Origin: Mesorhabditis belari
Taxonomy: Eukaryota > Nematoda > Chromadorea > Rhabditida > Rhabditidae
Assembly (NCBI GenBank): GCA_958450365.1
Contig: CAUEEP010000741.1
Coordinates: 4,657,245-4,721,244 of the forward strand
Direction of reading: 5' to 3'
Length of the DNA stretch: 64,000 nucleotides
How positions within the stretch are numbered: the stretch's first letter is position 1; the number at the start of each line of letters is the position of its first letter. A model generated the notes under the pieces. The model was given only the letters and a program-made list of their open reading frames with translations, searched no databases and was not told the origin of the DNA. Made by a program: the position numbers and the translations under genes. Positions 47,238 through 58,697 of this stretch are shown here, in pieces.

Positions 47238-49707
47238 TTAGACAAAAAAATCTGATGATGTGGTTGATGCAGTTTGTGTTGTTCCAGCACTTTCTGTTGA
47301 TGCACTTGTTGATCCCTTAAATAAGTTGAGCTTAGTCAAAATGTATAACAATAGACAACGACTTACAGTTGTTTCAAAAGATTCAGTCGTTGCAGTGATG
47401 TCTTCCCAAGGAGTTGATGTTGATCCAACAGTCGCCGTCGTTCCTGTGGTGTCTGTCGTTTCTCCAGTAGTCCCTGTCATCCTAAAATTTGCAACCTATA
47501 CTGTATCCAAAGATAAACTTAAAATTTAGCATAAAACTTAATTTAGATCTTGTCTTGCAAAATGTAATATTGTATAGTTCTTCCGTACAGAATGGTTAAA
47601 TTTAAAGTTGAACTTCACGAGGAGTCTAGCTGCACTCAGCTTGAGCTTGAGCTACACTCAGCTTGAGCTTGAGCTACACTCAGCTTGAGCTTGAGCTACA
47701 CTCAGCTTGAGCTTGAGCTACACTCAGCTTGAGCTTGAGCTGCACTCAGCTTGAGCTTGAGCTACACTCAGCTTGAGCTACACTCAGCTTGAGCTGCACT
47801 CAGCTTGAGCTTGAGCTGCACTCAGCTTGAGCTTGAGCTGCACTCAGCTCGAGCTTGAGCTGCACTCAGCTTGAGCTTGAGCTGCACTTAGCTTGAGCTT
47901 GAGCTTGAGCTTGAGCTTGAGCTACACTCAGCTAGCTCTATTTAACACTAATAATAAAAAATCTCACGTTGTTGGCGTTTCGCTTTGAGTACTTGTGGTT
48001 TGGGTTGGGAAACTAAAGCTTGCTTTTGAGAAGAACTGTTTGAAATTAAATATTAGTGCAGTAATGTTACTAAGGACTAGTTGACGGCGACGATGTAGCA
48101 GACGATGACGATGTAGCAGTGGTAGGCAGCTCGGAAGTGGTTGGCTTAAAAAGAAGTGTTGATTTTCAAACAACAAATCTTATCAAGTCAGCTTTCAATA
48201 TTCACCTACCCCTTCTGTTGGCAATTGCCGACAAACATCGGCAATCAGCTCAACGATATTCTCAAAATCGGACATTTGTGGACTTGAATAACCCGAGATT
48301 GGACTCATATCAACTCCATCTAAAAACAATGGAATTCAATTTCAATAATCAAGTAAAAACCATTCACATGAATAGCCAGTGTACGATATTGTTCAGTGTA
48401 ATTGGATCCGGCAATCCGGATCAGATTTTGAGGGCTGAAAATTTGGTAAGAGATTCAAGTTCAAACTCTGTGCTACCTAGCTGTGTAGAGAACGATCACA
48501 GCATTGTGGATTTCCCATCGGTTAAGCTTGGCTGTTGCGCTAAACTTTTTATTGATTTAGCTGATTTCTTAGATGATTTAGCTGGTTTCTTAGAAAAATA
48601 CTTTCAAAGAGCTGACAAGGGATAGGTTAAGAGCTGAGCTTTTTTGAAGTCAAGCTGACTTTTCGTGTTGGTGTTGGCCAACAGTTCGTGTTGGTGTTAG
48701 CCAACAGACAAGAAGTTCTTCTAAACCCACCCCACGATCGTTTCCTGTCCCTTATCCGATTCCACTTCGGCAACATTATCGAGAAAATCTTGTTTTTCCG
48801 AGTAAAACCAATTCGGAATCGGTTGATCTTGATCTCCATCTCCGTACAACCAAAAATTCGAATTTGTATAAACGGCACTCGATGAATAAAGGATATTTCC
48901 TGTGGTGGCGATTGAGGTGATCTCACCGCGGAAAGATGGCTGAATTGTGTTATATTAGAGTACTTACGAGATTGTTAGGATTTGTACGAAAGGCACATAA
49001 AGCTCTTCTTTTATTTACAAACGGCTGAGCTATCACTGGAGCTGCCTCTTCAAAAAAATCTTGCAACCCAATTTTTAAGAGACCAGAACTCTGCGATAGA
49101 TAGAAATCAAAAGGCAAAGTTTTTCTTCGTATTCTAGATTCTTTGTATTCTAAATTCTTTGTATTTATGTAAATTCGTGAAGCCTAATTTTAGATTGAAC
49201 GCTATTTGAACGCTAATTGAATTGAGCCTAATTGATAGAGTGTGTTCCTCGCGAGTAAGTAATTACTCGAGTAAAATTTGCATGAGCAATCTCTACTCGA
49301 TTAATCGGCGTTTTTGGTCTACGAGTAATGAATCACTACGAGTAATCCTCTTTACACGTCGAGTAAATTGAATATCTTTACATTTGAAGGGAATTTGCCA
49401 CCAAATCAGTTGAACGATTGAATATCTTTAAAAGGAGTCGTATATAAGGCGGCGCTCGTGATTTTTCGCTAAAAGGACGGTAATTTTTCCTAAGGGTGCG
49501 TTTTAAAAAAGGCATTACTTGCGAGGAACACACTCTACTAATTGAACGCTTCTCAAAACAAACCCAATAACTTGAGCCATCGATCACGAACAATACATAA
49601 CATGTGTCAAAGGCTGAAACGAATGCTTTCTGTTTTTTTTTTGCGTCCAACTTACCAAAACTTGTATTGAAAAGCAAAAATAGGAGAACTATAGCTTTTT
49701 GGTGCAT
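47238..49707 (-). CDS. Secreted VWA-like protein with Thr/Ser-rich tail
   Basis: Nine exons with consistent phases: 49564-49707, 48968-49090, 48731-48939, 48361-48434, 48210-48319, 48078-48144, 47968-48022, 47367-47481, 47238-47315; 324 residues. The first exon has a signal peptide (MHQKAIVLLFLLFNTSFG) and then YVLFVIDGSS, the typical first strand of a von Willebrand A domain. The following exons carry LLKIGLQDFFEEAAPVIA, SIATTGNILYSSSAVYT and ENIVELIADVCRQLPTEG, compatible with a VWA fold. Only part of the MIDAS motif is visible, so metal binding is doubtful. The last four exons are Thr/Ser-rich and probably O-glycosylated. The domain call rests on two segments, and the exon 6/7 border (acceptor CAAAAG) is the weakest junction. 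Confidence 0.75.
47633..47930. repeat. Intronic CAGCTTGAGCTTGAGCT minisatellite
   Basis: About 13 copies of a 21 bp unit (CACTCAGCTTGAGCTTGAGCT) with shorter 12-15 bp variants, in an intron of the VWA-like gene. Confidence 0.95.
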
Positions 49708-50092
49708 TTCAAAGCAGGAATCTCAGCGAATGATTGCTCAAACAAAAATTGTCGTGCTTTTACAATCTTGAAAGCAGGAACCTCAGCGAATGATTGATCA
49801 AACAAAAATTGTCGTGCTTTTACAATCTTGAAAAGGATCAGACGAAGTGTGATTTTTATTTGTTGATACAGTGTTTTATTGCTTGAACCATGTAAAAGCC
49901 GTGAATTGAGGAAGTGACAGGTTTGTAGGGGTCTATTGGAAATTGATGCGATGATAAGAGTTTATTGGGTGTGAAGTCATTTGAAATGTTCGCGATTTCG
50001 AATTTCGATTGGTTTTGTCAGATGTGATCTCAAATAAACAAGCAGTTTTCGATTCGAAAATTAAAAAAAGATCAAGGCTTTCTGAATATTTA
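49708..50092. other. Upstream region of VWA-like gene
   Basis: A direct repeat of about 65 bp (AAAGCAGGAACCTCAGCGAA ... TGTCGTGCTTTTACAATCTT) occurs at about 49710-49770 and again at 49771-49832. Nothing else recognised. Confidence 0.6.
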
Positions 50093-50631
50093 CAGGGTGC
50101 GTCATAATTATTGCAACAAGAGTTCAAAGACCGTTTGTGATGTCAAGAATGTGATGTCATGGGCATCTAAAGCCAATAACAATCAAAATTGGATCTTCAT
50201 GCAAGATGGAGCTCCCGCTCACACGAAGAAGATGGTTCAGGACTGGTGTGTGGCCAACTTTCCCTCAGTGATCACCAAGGATGAATGGCCTCAATGTGAT
50301 GGACTTTTCCATTTGGGCAATCTTAGAGGCTAATGTCTGCTCTCGAAAACACACAAGTTTGGATTCTTTGAAGAAGTCTTTGACCTTGAGGAAGTCTTTG
50401 ACCAAAGGATGGAAGGCGACTCCTCAAGATGACATTCGGGCCGCAGTGGAGGCATATCCGAACCGATTAAGGGCTGTTATCAAGGCAAAAGGCGGTCATA
50501 TCGAATGATCTCTTGTTTCCTTATTTGTTACTGTTAAATAAAGCTATTTCTGTTTAAAAATCTTCTTCCAGTGAAACTTCTTGGTGTGCAATGCCTTGAG
50601 TATCTTGTTGCAATAATTATGACGCACCCTG
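50093..50631 (+). mobile_element. Internally deleted mariner-like element
   Basis: 539 bp, flanked by TA on both sides. Inverted ends CAGGGTGCGTCATAATTATT are near perfect for about 28 bp. The interior encodes two frames of a transposase C-terminal half: NWIFMQDGAPAHTKKMVQDW (second Asp of the triad) and DFSIWAILEANVCSRKHTSL in another frame. No N-terminal domain. Confidence 0.9.
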
Positions 50632-50639
50632 TAGTTTTC

Positions 50640-50970
50640 GTAAAGTGTTAGGTTGTTCAGTTATATATGCGCGTTTTTGAGGGCTTATTCCAAATATTTC
50701 TGCAAGTAGTTTGTCGAGGATCAATTTCGATCGCCCCTTTAAGTACTGCATTATCGATCGTAGGAGGCCGGTGGTCCTCATCTCCCAAAAATTCATTTCC
50801 TTCTCGAAATCGTTGAAACCATCGCCGACACTGGCTTTCCGAAATAGCATCTTCCAAAATACTTTCCAAAGGTCTTGATGAGATTCAGCGGTATTTTTGC
50901 CCAATTTGAAGTCATACCAAAGATTGGTACGCAGACAAAACTTCGTGCCGTTCACAGAAACCAAATCTAA
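50640..50970 (-). pseudogene. Mariner transposase N-terminal fragment
   Basis: Two overlapping minus frames give LGKNTAESHQDLWKVF and then CRRWFQRFREGNEFLGDEDH, the helix-turn-helix region of mariner transposases, with a frameshift between. A mariner-type end TTAGGTTGTTCAGTTATATA lies at 50647, right against the truncated coding part. Confidence 0.8.
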
Positions 50971-51469
50971 ACACAGAAATTAAGTCAAAAAATTGGTTTG
51001 ACGTCAAAAACACGAAAAGTTGTAATAAAATAAGAAATCCTGAAAAGTATGTAGAAAATTGGGTTTGATAAAATTGTAAAGCTCTAAGGAATGCTGTTCA
51101 AGTTGTTCAAGGCGGCTGTAACAACTTGAAAACAACTTCAAGCAGGCGTGCATTCACAACTGGACAAGCTAATCTTTATTTGCTGATAACTAAACGTAAG
51201 AAAACTGAGCTAAAATGAAAAATTCTTAGCAACTTTACAGTGATGCCGGGAAAAAAAAAGCCACGTTTTGCCAAAACTCTACACCTAAATTTGAGCTACT
51301 AAACGCCTTCCAAATTCTATGCTGTCAAAAGGTTTTAGATAGCAAAAAGCCGTACTTTTCCGTTATAAATCCGTTAAAATAGCCCCTGATCATTTAATAA
51401 TCAAAAATCGATCAATTTAATCAAAATTAAAAAAAAAATCAAAATAAGATCAATGAGGAATTCATGCCG

Positions 51470-51642
51470 TAGCAACAATCATTCGTAGAAATCGTCCTTC
51501 CCCATTTCTTGTCGGATCATGAATTCAGCGAGGTAGCTCAAAAGGAAATGACATGCTGTGCCGAAAAGCTTCTTCTTTCTCCATTTGGCAGATCGCCATA
51601 GACGCTCGATTGACCGGTTAAGAACCGCTTTTTCTAGGGCAA
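51470..51642 (-). pseudogene. ISXO2/Merlin-type transposase C-terminal relic
   Basis: Minus strand from about 51616 reads NRSIERLWRSAKWRKKK, LFGTACHFLLSYLAEFMIRQ and GKDDFYE before a stop. The pattern N..IE.LW...K...K..G....LL.YL.EFM.R matches the end of the DDE_Tnp_ISXO2 (Merlin / IS1016) domain. The rest of the domain is absent. Confidence 0.6.
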
Positions 51643-51700
51643 AATTTAACGAGGAATTCGAAAAACGTGGTTTCGGAATGATTGGAGCTCGCTATCATAG

Positions 51701-52075
51701 TTTTAACAGGTTTCCATCCGCGAAATGGCGTCGAAACGTCGAAGCGTCGAAACGTCGAAACGTCGAAGCGTCGAAACGTCGAAGCGTCGAAACGTCGAAG
51801 CGTCTCCAAATTGTTTAGCAAGCTCGGCAAGTGATCTTCCTTGACTCTTTCCGTTGATGATCGCTTGCTGATTTCGCTCGTCTAAATCCTTAGATCCCTT
51901 ACGCTTTCCCATGGCTAAATTAAGCAAAATTAACTATTAAAATAAGTCAATAATAAAGAGAAGACATAAAAAAACAAATATGCATAAGTTGAGTCTTCCA
52001 AAAAAAACCGATACGATCATTTGGTGGAAGCGCCCGTTTTAACGTCATTTTGCGGATGGAAACCTGTTAAAACCG
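51701..52075 (-). mobile_element. Tc1-like relic with TTTTAACAGGTTTCCATCCGC ends
   Basis: The inverted ends TTTTAACAGGTTTCCATCCG and CGGATGGAAACCTGTTAAAA enclose a minus-strand N-terminal helix-turn-helix (MGKRKGSKDLDERNQQAIIN). An 8 bp CGTCGAA(A/G) minisatellite (51727-51812) interrupts it. Some 70 bp of sequence on each side (51632-51702 and 52106-52178) is a near-identical direct repeat. Confidence 0.75.
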
Positions 52076-52477
52076 GTTAGAACCTGTTAAAACCTGTTAA
52101 AACCGGTTTCTAGCGCAAAATTTAGCGAGGAATTCGAAAAACGTGGTTTCGAAACGATTGGAGCTCGCTATCATAGAGAAAAATTCATTCTGAAAGTTGA
52201 ATTTTTTGAATTTTTTGCTGAATTTTCAGTGGTCATCCTTGAAGGGCTGAAATGCTTCAAAAACTGATCTAAACTAAAATACAAAATATACCATTCGCTA
52301 GATCTTGAATTGAGCTTTCAGAATATAGATGGTGTTCGGGGTAACTCCCATGTTTAAATACCGAAAAAAGGGCTTGAGGATGGGATTTTTGCGAGGATAT
52401 TATTCTGTTCGGTACTTTATGTACCCGAAACTTTTAATCACAAATACCATCACAACAGTTGATCTTTCCAATACGTA

Positions 52478-53075
52478 TCAATAACATTTACGACAAGCTT
52501 GCAAACGACGAAAATGAAAAAGAAATAAAAATAGGCAACTAAGCCACCATAAGAAATGGCACAAGTTCATCATGAATAGCACAATCGATAACTGGGTGAA
52601 CAAGCCGCCACTCTCCGACACATCATAGCCCATATGTGGAAGACAAATAAAGATGATGATAGCCTATAAAGGAGAAAATTCTATTCGGTGACGTTTCTTG
52701 AAAATAATTTTCCAATTCCTCACCAGATAAACGATAAAGGTGAACATGAATTTCGCTTTTTTCAGTAAAATTCCCGCAATACCGATCGAAGTGAAAGCAA
52801 TGTAGGTGAGAAAAAGTAGAATTCCGTAGATAGTATGAATTTTTGAGAAAAGGCTGTTCCAGAGGCTGGAAGAGAAAGCTTTTTTTAAAATGTACTTCAC
52901 TAAACCTGCTCTTGCTACTATCCAAATGAACAAGTGTCCAAGTGTTTGCATAGAAAAGGATATACAACACAGTGTAGCTGATGAGAAAACTCTGAATTTT
53001 AACTTGAAAGCGGATAATAACATTACTAACTTTGTGCTTCATTCTCGTCGTTGACCAAGAACCACGTTGAAGTGT
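52478..53075 (-). CDS. Four-TM membrane protein, unknown family
   Basis: Exons 52906-53075, 52724-52865 and 52478-52663 with consistent phases. The first Met is at 53042, 33 bp after a good acceptor (TTTTTCAG) that is not preceded by any matching coding exon, so this may be a trans-splice acceptor. About 154 residues. Hydrophobic segments: FLISYTVLYILFYANTW, YGILLFLTYIAFTSIGIAG, FTFIVYLAIIIFICLP and LSIVLFMMNLCHFLWWL. Four TM segments with short loops resemble claudin/tetraspan-like nematode proteins, but no family signature was seen. Confidence 0.65.
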
Positions 53076-53144
53076 CTGAAAAAGTTTTTGAAAGAATTTG
53101 AACTTCAAGAAGTTTGTCTAAAACATTTTATTAATCGCTGAACG

Positions 53145-53409
53145 TCATACACAAACATGTGGAGCTTCTGGTGGTCGAGTGCACGGCAACTCTCTCACTT
53201 GAATATTGTTGTAGACATTAATAATGTTGATGTTGCGGTAATCTAAAAAAAATAAGTGCTAGAATATCTAGAAAAATATCAAACCACTGAAGTGAGAAAT
53301 CGTTTCGTAATCATTCTCAGCTAAGCCAACGGGAAGCGCTAGGTCCAAATAAGCCACATGATCCATCAAGAAAATATCCCAAAAGTTGATTGTAGAACAA
53401 AAACGAAGG
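53145..53409 (-). CDS. 3' exons of an unidentified gene
   Basis: Exons 53285-53409 and 53145-53242 share a frame and end in a stop: INFWDIFLMDHVAYLDLALP, ENDYETISHFSDYRNINIIN and RPPEAPHVCV. AATAAA follows 13 bp after the stop. Upstream exons could not be found, and an ATG inside the first exon (in LMDHVAY) could be the start of a 59-residue protein. Family unknown. The next gene's splice acceptor lies 69 bp downstream. Confidence 0.5.
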
Positions 53410-54071
53410 CTAAATTGAACTTTAAACTTCCAAAATACATTCAAAATCAGTTTTTATCCTTTACTATGCATAGTTATGCACAAAAAAAACACAAAAATAA
53501 TGAGGGGACAAATTTTGGTACTTTGAATGCATCACATTTTGTTTGGAGGAGCCACCTAAATTTTTTATTTCCTCACTTCCTTACTAGGGATCATTGTTTA
53601 TTTACCATCGAATTTCAACGTGCGACCTAGCCTATTTTGTAGCAAATTTTTCGCTGATCCCGAATATCTACGCCATTTTTATGTGATGGGTTCAAAATTT
53701 CGATTTAAATCCGTTTGAAGTTTTTGTGTAAAAAAAAAAAAGCAGTTTTTGCGTGTTGCGCTATTTCTCTGACCGCGCGAGTATCAAGCGATCTTGCGTT
53801 CATCAAAGGTACGTCATTGTGGCCAAGTGGTAAGCGCGCTAGGCTCTCAAAATAATCGCTAGGCTTTTTGGCCCTGGTTTGAGCCCGGACTTGGGTAAAA
53901 CTTTTGCTTTTTGTAAAAAAATTTTTTAGTATTTAATAAATTTTCTTGTTTTTATAAATTTTCATAAGTGTTTATACGTGCTTGTTTGTTGCTTTGTATT
54001 ATTTTTTTAAAAATAAATCACGTTTAAACTATCAAACAAGGTCATGAAATAAAGTTTTTCAAACTTAAACT
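53410..54071. other. No clear gene; contains a tRNA-like sequence
   Basis: Apart from the tRNA-like piece at 53812-53892 nothing is recognised. Confidence 0.4.
53812..53892 (+). tRNA. Degenerate tRNA-like sequence (long, Ser/Leu-like)
   Basis: GTGGCCAAGTGGTAAGCGCG resembles the D-arm of Ser/Leu tRNAs and GCCCTGGTTTGAGCCCGG the T-arm. TCGCTAGGCT-type sequence is repeated in the middle. Acceptor stem unpaired. Confidence 0.35.
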
Positions 54072-54613
54072 ATTGGGTTGGTGAATTGAAAACTGCGGGA
54101 CTTTGAACTAAAATTTATTGAACATAAAACCATCAATTCATTCCAAATAATTTCCATTATTATTGACGACTTCTGCCCATTTTACAGGCAATTTGCGGAT
54201 TCCTCTTTCGTAGTAGGATTTTGGTTTGTGTGTGAGACAAGTGTGAGACTCAAAAATAGAGGACTGGAGATGGAGACTGGAGATCCCAGTTTGAGCACTT
54301 TCTTCAAAAGAAACCCATTTTGGTGTCAATAGAAAAGTTGTAGAGAATCAAAAATTAGGCTTATAGACAAATTTCCAAAAAGATACACTTAGTAGTTTCG
54401 CTTAAAATGCAAGTTTTGTTGCAAGTTTTGTGAAAATTCGTAACTTTCGCATTTCTTGAAAACCAGTTTTTGAATCGTTCTGAAAATTTGGATATAGGCT
54501 TAATTTTTGGTTCTCTACAACTTTTCCATTGACACCAAAATGGGTTTCTTTTGAAGAAAGTGCTCAAACTGTCACATATGACAATAGCCCGCAGTTTTCC
54601 ATTCACCAACCCA
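54072..54613. mobile_element. Foldback MITE with TTGGGTTGGTGAAT ends
   Basis: TA target sites flank 542 bp. Ends TTGGGTTGGTGAATTGAAAA and the inverted right end match for about 28 bp. Inside, a second inverted repeat of about 90 bp (AAAAGAAACCCATTTTGGTG...AATTTTTGGTTCTCTACAAC) folds back. Confidence 0.92.
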
Positions 54614-55025
54614 ATATTAATGAAAGCTATTAATGAAATCTATTAATGAAATCATTTTTTAAGCACATGTCAATAAAGATTCTCTATGAAAAATTTGAAA
54701 ACTAAAGTCAGTGAACTTCCAATACATTGTTGCATAAATTAGTGTTCATATGAATATGGCTATGCGATGAATATTCACATTTATGACTTTAACAAGAATT
54801 TTTTTATGAAAAGTTTTTGTGTTTAGTGGTTTAGCGTGTTTAGCGTTCGTGTTTAGCGCTCTCGTTTACCCCTAGAGAAATAAAAAACTGAAAAATTTAG
54901 GTGCCTCTCCCCAACCACCAAAGTACCAAAATTTTTAAACCAAAAAGAAATTCGACGTTTAATTTTGAATTTTTTAACCGTAAAGTTCAATGTAGCCAAA
55001 AAGAAAAAGTCACTAAAGCAATTGT

Positions 55026-55602
55026 ATTGGGTTGGGGAGAATGAGTCAAAGAAAAATCAAAGAAATTTCGCCGAAATCGCCGAAAATCGCCGAATTTCGG
55101 AATCGCCGAAAATCAAAGAAATTTCTAAAACTTATAGCAGACTTTGTCAAATGATATGCGTTTGATATCCGTAGAAGGGTAACTAATTCTCTACAAAATA
55201 ATATTTAAAAGAGAACTCAAACAGCGCCTCAACTCAACAAAGGATCATTTTTTCACAAAATCGATAAACTGTCATCTAGAGTAAACGGTTGGGAGGGATC
55301 TTCCTGAAAATTTGGTAACTTATGTAATTGAGTGTGCTCTATCTTTTTTATATAAACACCAAAGGAGGTTTATGTGGAAGAAACTGTTCAAGCAATGAGT
55401 CGGACTTTTTGTCATTTTGATTAGCTGTGTTTGGGAATCCATAAAATCCCAAAAAAGAAAAGCTTTGTGGAATCTCTCAAAAGCCATTTTGTAGAGAAAT
55501 AGTGGACCATTTTGATGAAACAAAACGCGTATTTAAAGAAGGTTTTATGGGTGCAAAAAGTTTCTTTAAATTTTCCGACTCATTCTCCCCAACCCAATAG
55601 CT
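55026..55602 (-). mobile_element. MITE family TTGGGTTGGGG, copy 2
   Basis: TA-flanked, with inverted ends TTGGGTTGGGGAGAATGAGTC. Interior matches 57347-57877 in opposite orientation, about 300 bp at high identity. A 67-codon open stretch is shared by both copies but has no family and differs between them by amino-acid changes, so coding is unlikely. Confidence 0.92.
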
Positions 55603-55829
55603 AAAGATGCTCAAAAACTTGAAAGTGAAAAAGGCGGTGGGCTCATAAAAAGTAGGGAAAAGACAGAAGAGTCCTTTTGTGATAAAACTCAATAGCTAGA
55701 GCTAGCAATAAGGCTTGTTCATGCTATTTAAATGCTTTTTTGGCGAGTCGGTTTTTGGCATAAATCCAAAACGTTTTTGTATTAGAGCTTACAATTAGAT
55801 CAACTTCTAAACAAGAACATCCCATTAAA

Positions 55830-55940
55830 AAAAACAAAAATTAACATTAACAAATTTATTCTCTAGATTGCTTTCAACAATTTTGGTTTATCTTTTCTTG
55901 AAAATATCTCCATGGGTGGCTGCACAAGCGTGCAAGCGTG
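55830..55940. mobile_element. Truncated copy of the 56.3/62.5 kb element
   Basis: AAATTTATTCTCTAGATTGC...ATATCTCCATGGGTGGCTGC matches the left part of the element at 62484. Confidence 0.8.
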
Positions 55941-56271
55941 ATCAGACCTGCAAATCTTATAGAAAAACAACCACATCAAGTTCTTTGATTTAGCGTTTTG
56001 TAAGGCAATCGTTATGCATTTCATTCTATTACAAAATCCTTTTAATGCGATGATAATTAAAGTTGAGTTTGTTCACAAACTTCACAAAGTTTTTTATTAA
56101 AGAATTTTCAAGATTGATCAAATTAGAGGAAAAAACTTCATTACTCTGGGAATGGGTGTAAAAGTGATGAGTCTAGAGAAATAAAGAAGAGACTAAACTA
56201 GGGCCAAAGAATGTAAGGGGCACTTTTTGTGGCTCTGTAACTCTGTAACTCTGTAAGTCGATCTGTAACTA

Positions 56272-56814
56272 CATGGTGCCCCAAAATTACCCGAACCAAT
56301 AAAACTCACGGTTTAAAAATCTTTTCATCGAAAAAACAAAGTTTAACATTAAGAAATTTATTCTCTAGCTTGTTTTCAACAATTTGTTTTATTTCTTTTC
56401 CGAAATATCTCCATGGGCTGCACGTTTTGGAAAGCCGTCGATGGTGGCCAAAAGTTCAGCGAGTTCAGCCCAAGCTTTCAGCCCAGCGAGTTCAGCCCAA
56501 GTTTTCTGGAGTGATTTTTTCAATGAATCGATACTTGAATGTGCTTTTGAGCAAACTTTTGCTTCGAGAACACTCCAGACTGGGTAAGCCATCAGATTTA
56601 AATCGGGGCTTGATGGTGCTTAAAGCTGATGACATATGGAAAGTTTCGTTCACACCACTCTTGGACAATTCAGGCTTTGTGGACAGGCGCCCCATCCTGC
56701 TGAATAACATTTTAAAAGTCAAAATTTGCATAATAAACAAAAAAGCAGCAAAGATAGCCAATCCAAAAGCGCGGCAAACGGCGGTTGATTTGGGTAATAT
56801 TGAGACACCCTGTA
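56272..56814 (-). mobile_element. Tc1/mariner-derived non-autonomous element, copy 1
   Basis: Ends GGTGCCCCAAAATTACCC and inverted GGGTAATATTGAGACACCC. On the minus strand a remnant C-terminal block reads YPVWSVLEAKVCSKAHSSID and LLATIDGFPKR, as in Tc1/mariner transposases. The catalytic core is missing. Confidence 0.85.
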
Positions 56815-56999
56815 AAACAGAAGATTGTGATTTTCAGTTTGACTCTTTCATGCCTATATACAAATCCGTATTTTCTCTTTGAGCTCGTTATGGCTAAAGG
56901 AATGAAATGACTTAATGACTGTAAAATTGCTGAGAATTTTTCATTTTGGTTATTTTTCTTACGCTTAGTTATCAGCAAATAAATATTAGGTGGTCCAGT

Positions 57000-57240
57000 A
57001 TAGTAACCGGGTCGTAGGGTCGATCTTGGGAGATTTGAAACACGACCCGCCTCTTTGCCATCGACAATCCAACTTTGAGCTCAAATATCTTCGTATTGGG
57101 TTGCCCAATTGAAATAGTTTTTGTACCAATCGCTAGAGAAAGACTTGCCGCATCTAATGATACCAAGAATATTTAAATTCGACAGCCCAACACCAAGATA
57201 TTTGAGCCCAAAGTTAGATTGTTAATGAAAAAGGGGCGGC
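57000..57240. mobile_element. Palindromic element, copy 1
   Basis: Inverted arms AATCCAACTTTGAGCTCAAATATC and its partner at 57185-57225. The same sequence, over 240 bp, is at 63256-63497, and a relative is in mannosidase intron 20. Confidence 0.85.
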
Positions 57241-57346
57241 GCTATCAAATGTCAGATAATCTCCGCCCCTTATTTGGTGCGTTTCTTAAAATGCCTGAAA
57301 AAGTTCTAAAATAAAAGATTTTTCAAAAAATTCAAAAGAGTCATTT

Positions 57347-57877
57347 TGTATTGGGTTGGGGAGAATGAGTCGGCGCCGAAATTTAAAGAAACTTTTTGCA
57401 CCCATAAAACCTTCTTTAAATACACGTTTTGTTTCATCAAAATGGTCCACTATTTCTTTACAAAATGGCTTTTGAGAGATTCCACAAAGCTTTTCTTTTT
57501 TGGGATTTTATGGATTCCCAAACACAGCTAATCAAAATGGCAAAGAGTCCGACTCATCATTTGAACAGTTTCTTTCACATAAACCTTCTTTGGTGTTTAT
57601 ATAAAAAAGATAGAGCACATTCAATTACTTAAGTTGCCAAATTTGCAGGAAGATCCCACCAATGGTTTTTTCTAGATCACAGTTTGTAGTTTTTGTGAAA
57701 AAATGGCTTTTTCTTGAGCGGAGGCGCTGTTTGAATTTTCTTTTAAATGTGATTTTGTAGAGAATTAGTTAACCATTCTACTCACATCAAACGCATATTA
57801 TTTGACGAAGTCGAATAGAAGTTTTAGACATTTTTTTCATTTTCGGCGCCGACTCATTCTCCCCAACCCAATATTTC
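57347..57877 (+). mobile_element. MITE family TTGGGTTGGGG, copy 3
   Basis: 531 bp between TA sites. Ends TTGGGTTGGGGAGAATGAGT are exact inverted repeats and extend to GGCGCCGA. Confidence 0.95.
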
Positions 57878-58440
57878 GAGTGCATGGATCGGCTTTGTAA
57901 AACCCCTTCAACTATGTGGCTTTTTCCAATATTGTTGTTAGTTTTTACGCGTAAAAAGCGACTCATTATTATTTAAAAAAGCGACTCATTATTATTCAAG
58001 AGAAAAGAGCAAAAACCTATTGTTTCAAGAAAGAAAATGAGCATTAGCTTTCTCTTGAAACAAAGCTTCAGTATCAATCAATATCTCATCTGATAAATCA
58101 ATATCTGATCTGACGTTGATTTATAAAGTATTCCACGAAATTTCTGTTTTTTTTAACGTTCTCGCTAAAAGCTCTCGGTTGATTTGGTTTCATAAATGTT
58201 TATAGCCAAAAGATACCCAACCTTTCACAGAATTTATTGCTTATTATTGTTTTTAAATAGCTCCTTTAGATTTCGACTTATGCTTTAGATTCGTTGCTCT
58301 TCGAAAAAAGTTTCTATGCTCGCTTTTTTATTGCAAAAATATTTATATCAAAATTAGAAACTTATTGAAAACTGTTGGTGTAGTTTGAAAGTGATAAACA
58401 ATTTTTTTTTGCAGATTTCTAGTCGTGTGAGTTCTAAGGT
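57878..58440. other. No clear gene
   Basis: A plus-strand stretch near 57890-57960 could encode a hydrophobic segment (MWLFPILLLVF), but no splice-consistent partner was found. Possibly part of the receptor fragment downstream. Confidence 0.3.
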
Positions 58441-58664
58441 TACCGTATTTTCTCTAATAGTAGTGCACCCCGGCGAGCCGAGTTGGTGACGATTTTACGG
58501 TTTCCAAGCTTTTGCAGAAGCTCAACACTCAAATCCCCCACTAGATCTCATCGTCAGCTACATTTTCCGATCCCACATCGATAGGTTCTGATAAGCGGTT
58601 CTCGAGATTTCGAGCAATTTAGGTGACGCTCAGGGTGCACTACTATTAGAGAAAATACTGTAAT
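58441..58664. mobile_element. MITE family CTAATAGTAGTGCACC, copy 4
   Basis: Opposite orientation to the other three copies. Ends ACCGTATTTTCTCTAATAGT. Confidence 0.92.
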
Positions 58665-58697
58665 ATTAGATTGGTAACTTGAAAGTTGGTACTGGTA

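Noticed and set aside
47260..47529. Val-rich plus-strand frame
   Set aside because: Shadow of the Thr-rich exons of the VWA-like gene on the other strand.
57429..57632. 67-codon frame shared with 55320-55523
   Set aside because: Both lie inside copies of the same MITE. The similarity comes from element identity and not from a gene.
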